Source: Sphingosinicella sp963974575 (GTDB lineage: Bacteria > Pseudomonadota > Alphaproteobacteria > Sphingomonadales > Sphingomonadaceae). Taken from it: a stretch of 64,000 nt of DNA. The notes below the pieces were generated by a model. The model had not been told where the DNA came from, did not search any database, and was given only the letters and a program-made list of their open reading frames with translations. The stretch lies in assembly GCF_963974575.1 (NCBI RefSeq), contig NZ_CAXBBQ010000004.1:186001-250000 (forward strand), read 5' to 3'. Below, one piece after another: positions 61,195 through 64,000 of this stretch (position 1 is its first letter; the number at the start of each line of letters is the position of its first letter). Both the position numbers and the translations under genes were made by a program.

Positions 61195-62201
61195 CCCCGC
61201 TCGGGCGCAAGCTCGCCGCGGAGATCGAAGCGCGCGGCCCGATCGGCGTCGATCGCTACATGGCGGAATGCGTCGCGGCCTATTACGCCGGGCGCGATCC
61301 CTTCGGGCGCGGCGGCGATTTCACGACCGCGCCCGAAATCAGCCAGATGTTCGGCGAGATCATCGGCCTCTGGATGGCGGACCTCTGGGACCGCGCCGGG
61401 CGACCAGCGCGCGTGAACCTCGTCGAACTCGGCCCCGGACGCGGCACGCTCATGGCGGACCTGCTGCGCGCCGCCCGCGCGCTCCCCGCCTTCGCCGACG
61501 CGATCCGCGTCCATTTCGTGGAAACGAGCCCCACGCTGCGCGCGGCGCAGGCGCAGCGCGTCCCGGCAGCCGAGTGGCACAATGATCTCGCCGAGGTGCC
61601 GCAAGGCGCGCCCCTCCTCGTCGTCGCCAACGAGTTCTTCGACGCCCTCCCCATCCGGCAGGAGGTGCGCGTGGATGGCGAATGGCAGGAACGGCGCATC
61701 GGTGTTTCGGAGGAGGCCTTCGTCTTTACGCCCGAAGGCGATGCAATCCGCGAAATCGCGCCCGCGCGCGCTGATTATGCCGGCGCCCTCGCCGCCCGGA
61801 TCGCGGCGGAAGGTGGTGCAGCACTCCTTATCGACTACGGCTATGAAGGCCCCGCCGAGGGCGATTCCCTGCAGGCGCTTGCGGCCCATGCCGCCGCCGA
61901 TCCGCTTGCAGCGCCAGGCGAACATGACCTCACCGCGCATGTGGATTTCACAGCGCTTGCCGAGACAGCACGCGCGGCAGGCGTCCATATTTCGCCGCTA
62001 GCACTGCAGGGCCCCTTCCTGGTCGCACTCGGCATCGAAGCGCGCGCCGAGCGTCTCTCGCGCAGCCTCGACCCGGAAGCCCGCCATGCTATAGCGGGCG
62101 CAATGCGGCGACTGACCTTGCCGCAAACGATGGGGAGCCTGTTCAAGGTGCTTGCACTGACGCACAAGGATTGGCCTGAGCCTGCAGGCTTCGGCGCATG
62201 A
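61191..62201 (+). CDS. MidA/NDUFAF7-like class I SAM-dependent methyltransferase
   Basis: The 336-residue protein is a DUF185 (MidA) methyltransferase. Features: RYMAECVAAYYAGRDPFGRG, GDFTTAPEISQMFGEIIGLW, the SAM loop NLVELGPGRGTLMADLLRAA, and VVANEFFDALPIRQEVRVDG. The human relative NDUFAF7 methylates an Arg in complex I, and the bacterial substrate is not established. The start at 61191 overlaps lgt; it in turn overlaps the GNAT gene by 4 bases. Confidence 0.88.
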   Translation: MTPLGRKLAAEIEARGPIGVDRYMAECVAAYYAGRDPFGRGGDFTTAPEISQMFGEIIGLWMADLWDRAGRPARVNLVELGPGRGTLMADLLRAARALPAFADAIRVHFVETSPTLRAAQAQRVPAAEWHNDLAEVPQGAPLLVVANEFFDALPIRQEVRVDGEWQERRIGVSEEAFVFTPEGDAIREIAPARADYAGALAARIAAEGGAALLIDYGYEGPAEGDSLQALAAHAAADPLAAPGEHDLTAHVDFTALAETARAAGVHISPLALQGPFLVALGIEARAERLSRSLDPEARHAIAGAMRRLTLPQTMGSLFKVLALTHKDWPEPAGFGA

Positions 62202-62722
62202 GCGACATTGTTTTCCGCGCACCCACCGCAGCGGATCTGCCCGTGCTGTGCGAACTCAGCCGCCAGACGTTCATCGAGACGTTCGGCCACCTCTACGCGA
62301 AACACGACCTCGATCACTTCCTCGTCACCGTATTCGGCCCCGAGGGAATGCCCGTGGAATTCGCGGACCCGGCTTACGCGTTTCGGATCGCCGAAGCCGA
62401 CGGGAAGATGGTGGCCTATTGCAAGGTCGGTCCGCCCTACCTTCCCGTGGAGGACGACGGGCGCAGCAAGTGCGAACTGCGCCAGCTCTATATCCTGAAG
62501 GCATGGCACGGGCGCGGCATCGCGCAGCCGATGATGGCTTGGGCGCTCGAATGGGCGAACATGGGCGGCTGGCAGGACATGTACCTCACCGTCTGGTCCG
62601 AAAACTACCGGGCGCAGAAGGTCTACGAGAACTACGGCTTCGAGAAGGTCGGCGACCACCGCTTCATGGTGGGCGAGCAGGCCGATCACGATTTCATCTA
62701 TCGCAAGGTGCTGCGCCCATGA
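62198..62722 (+). CDS. GNAT family N-acetyltransferase
   Basis: The 174-residue protein starts FRAPTAADLPVLCELSRQTF and has the acetyl-CoA binding strand and loop around LRQLYILKAWHGRGIAQPMM, then LTVWSENYRAQKVYENYGFE, the GNAT motif B. The substrate cannot be read from the sequence; the closest style is the YhhY/RimI-like group. It overlaps both neighbours by 4 bases. Confidence 0.85.
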   Translation: MSDIVFRAPTAADLPVLCELSRQTFIETFGHLYAKHDLDHFLVTVFGPEGMPVEFADPAYAFRIAEADGKMVAYCKVGPPYLPVEDDGRSKCELRQLYILKAWHGRGIAQPMMAWALEWANMGGWQDMYLTVWSENYRAQKVYENYGFEKVGDHRFMVGEQADHDFIYRKVLRP

Positions 62723-63483
62723 GCGTTCCCGTCCTTCATGCCGGCGCGCTGGACGGCGTCCCCCACGGCTTCCTCGGGCGGCGGGGCGGCGTTTCCGAAG
62801 GCATCGTCGCGGGGCTCAACGTCGGGCTCGGGTCGCAGGACGACCGCACTGCCATTGCCGAAAACCGCCGCCGTGCGGTGGAGGCCGTGTTGCCGGGCGC
62901 GAAGCTCGTGACGCTGCATCAGGTCCACAGCCCAGACACCATCGCCGTGACCGCACCATACCCGGATGATGCCCGCCCGCACGCCGATGCGCTCGCGACC
63001 GCGACGCCTGGCCTGCTGCTCGGCATCCTCACGGCGGACTGCGCGCCCGTGCTGCTTGCGGACCGCGACGCGGGCGTCGTCGGCGCGGCGCACGCGGGTT
63101 GGAAGGGCGCGCTCGGCGGCGTCACCGACAGCGTTGTCGCGGCGATGGAAACGCTCGGCGCTCGCCGCGAGCGTATCGCCGCCGCCGTCGGCCCCTGCAT
63201 CGCCCGCGCGTCCTATGAAGTGGACGAGGCCTTCTTCCATCGTTTCTGCGAAGCAGACCCGGAAAACGAGCGTTTCTTCCTCGATGGCCGCGCCGGGCAC
63301 CACCAGTTCGACCTTGAGGCCTACGTGGGCGCAAGGCTCGCGGCGTCGGGCATCGGGCGCGTTCAGCTGCTGGGCGAGGACACGTATGCGAACACGGAGG
63401 CCTACTTTAGCTTCCGCCGCGCGACGCACCGGGGAGAGGCCGACTACGGGCGGCAGATCGCGCTGATCGGTCTTCCCGCCTGA
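62719..63483 (+). CDS. pgeF: Peptidoglycan editing factor PgeF (YfiH family)
   Basis: This 254-residue Zn/Cu-binding protein is now known to remove L-Ser-containing UDP-MurNAc precursors, and was earlier called polyphenol oxidase or laccase domain. The metal site residues are in VTLHQVHSPDTIAVT, LGILTADCAPVLLADRDAGV and VGAAHAGWKGALGGVTDSVV, with GPCIARASYEVD beyond. The start at 62719 overlaps the GNAT gene. It adds to the many peptidoglycan genes in this window, but is not part of the dcw cluster. Confidence 0.92.
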   Translation: MSVPVLHAGALDGVPHGFLGRRGGVSEGIVAGLNVGLGSQDDRTAIAENRRRAVEAVLPGAKLVTLHQVHSPDTIAVTAPYPDDARPHADALATATPGLLLGILTADCAPVLLADRDAGVVGAAHAGWKGALGGVTDSVVAAMETLGARRERIAAAVGPCIARASYEVDEAFFHRFCEADPENERFFLDGRAGHHQFDLEAYVGARLAASGIGRVQLLGEDTYANTEAYFSFRRATHRGEADYGRQIALIGLPA

Positions 63484-63585
63484 CCCCGACTGCAACACAG
63501 ATGTCATAGGCGTTGCCCGCGCCGCCTGTGGCCGCTAGTGAACCGACCGACTCGTCACCGCCACAAAAACAGGGATTCGCGCGCC

Positions 63586-64000
63586 ATGAAGCTGCTTGCG
63601 GGCAACAGCAACCTTCAGCTCGCGGGCGATATCGCCCGTTACCTCGACATGCCGCTGACGCAGGCGAGCGTCCGCCGCTTCGCCGACGAGGAAGTGTTCG
63701 TGGAAATCCACGAGAATGTGCGCGGCGAGGACGTGTTCGTCGTCCAGTCCACAGCCTTTCCGGCGAACGACAACCTGATGGAACTTCTCATCTGCATCGA
63801 CGCGCTGAAACGCGCGAGCGCCAAGCGCATCACCGCCGTCGTCCCCTACTTCGGCTACGCCCGGCAGGACCGGAAGCCCGGCCCGCGCACGCCGATTTCG
63901 GCGAAGCTCGTCGCCAACCTCATCACCGTTGCGGGTGCCAACCGCGTGCTCTCGGTCGATCTCCACGCCGGGCAGATTCAGGGTTTCTTCGATATCCCGA
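63586..64000 (+). CDS. prs: Ribose-phosphate pyrophosphokinase, N-terminal part (cut by window edge)
   Basis: The first 138 residues are visible: KLLAGNSNLQLAGDIARYLD, then RRFADEEVFVEIHENVRGED, the ATP-binding DVFVVQSTAFPANDNLMELL, and RITAVVPYFGYARQDRKPGP, the flexible catalytic loop with the conserved Tyr, Arg and Lys. The enzyme makes PRPP from ribose 5-phosphate and ATP. The start ATG at 63586 is 102 bases after the pgeF stop. Confidence 0.95.
   Translation, partial: MKLLAGNSNLQLAGDIARYLDMPLTQASVRRFADEEVFVEIHENVRGEDVFVVQSTAFPANDNLMELLICIDALKRASAKRITAVVPYFGYARQDRKPGPRTPISAKLVANLITVAGANRVLSVDLHAGQIQGFFDIP

Overview
This window is chromosomal DNA from a high-GC alphaproteobacterium, most probably of the order Sphingomonadales. 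The evidence is a complete alphaproteobacterial dcw cluster, a PhyR/EcfG general stress response locus with a PhyP-type regulator next to phyR (known from sphingomonads), two-ACAD lipid catabolism genes and a PEP-CTERM protein. Genes are dense, many overlap by 4 bases (ATGA/GTGA), and no phage, insertion sequence, CRISPR array, tRNA or rRNA is visible. Everything here was read by eye; family names rest on motif recognition, not on database searches.

Layout. 1-5839 (minus): xthA start, erpA, an M23 peptidase, a DUF455 ferritin-like protein, a 1-Cys bcp and glnE. 5854-9802: the general stress response locus. On the minus strand phyR is followed by a 46-residue membrane protein and then by one reading frame that joins a NepR-like anti-sigma segment to the EcfG sigma factor. 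On the plus strand an EcfG-type promoter precedes a phyP-like gene with a degenerate ATP-binding domain. Behind it lie a perfect EcfG promoter, a roughly 90-nt two-hairpin C-rich RNA resembling Caulobacter GsrN, and an entericidin-like lipoprotein gene. 9832-16265 (minus): tatABC, scpAB, nagZ, a SPOR protein and argS. 16474-18135 (plus): a membrane diguanylate cyclase. 18136-21736 (minus): dgt, a TPR/SPOR protein and a CaiB-type CoA enzyme.

21868-39961 (minus) is the uninterrupted division and cell wall cluster mraZ-rsmH-ftsL-ftsI-murE-murF-mraY-murD-ftsW-murG-murC-murB-ddl-ftsQ-ftsA-ftsZ. Upstream of mraZ sit four TGGG repeats (candidate MraZ operator) flanked by two DnaA boxes and two GANTC sites. 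Another GANTC pair lies in the ftsZ leader.

40223-64000 is mixed: an acyl-CoA dehydrogenase plus thiolase-like pair, a PEP-CTERM protein with a consensus sigma-54 promoter, phosphofructokinase, a DUF2807 protein, a response regulator, mgtE, a second GGDEF protein, purEK, phaB with a ribbon-helix-helix gene, hemH, an orphan molybdopterin hydroxylase subunit, a four-gene acyl-CoA operon (two ACADs, a CoA ligase, an HD-fold protein), then lgt, midA-like, GNAT, pgeF and the start of prs.

The most unusual content is the stress response locus: anti-sigma and sigma factor appear fused in one polypeptide, with an uncharacterised small membrane protein directly upstream and a probable GsrN-like small RNA nearby.
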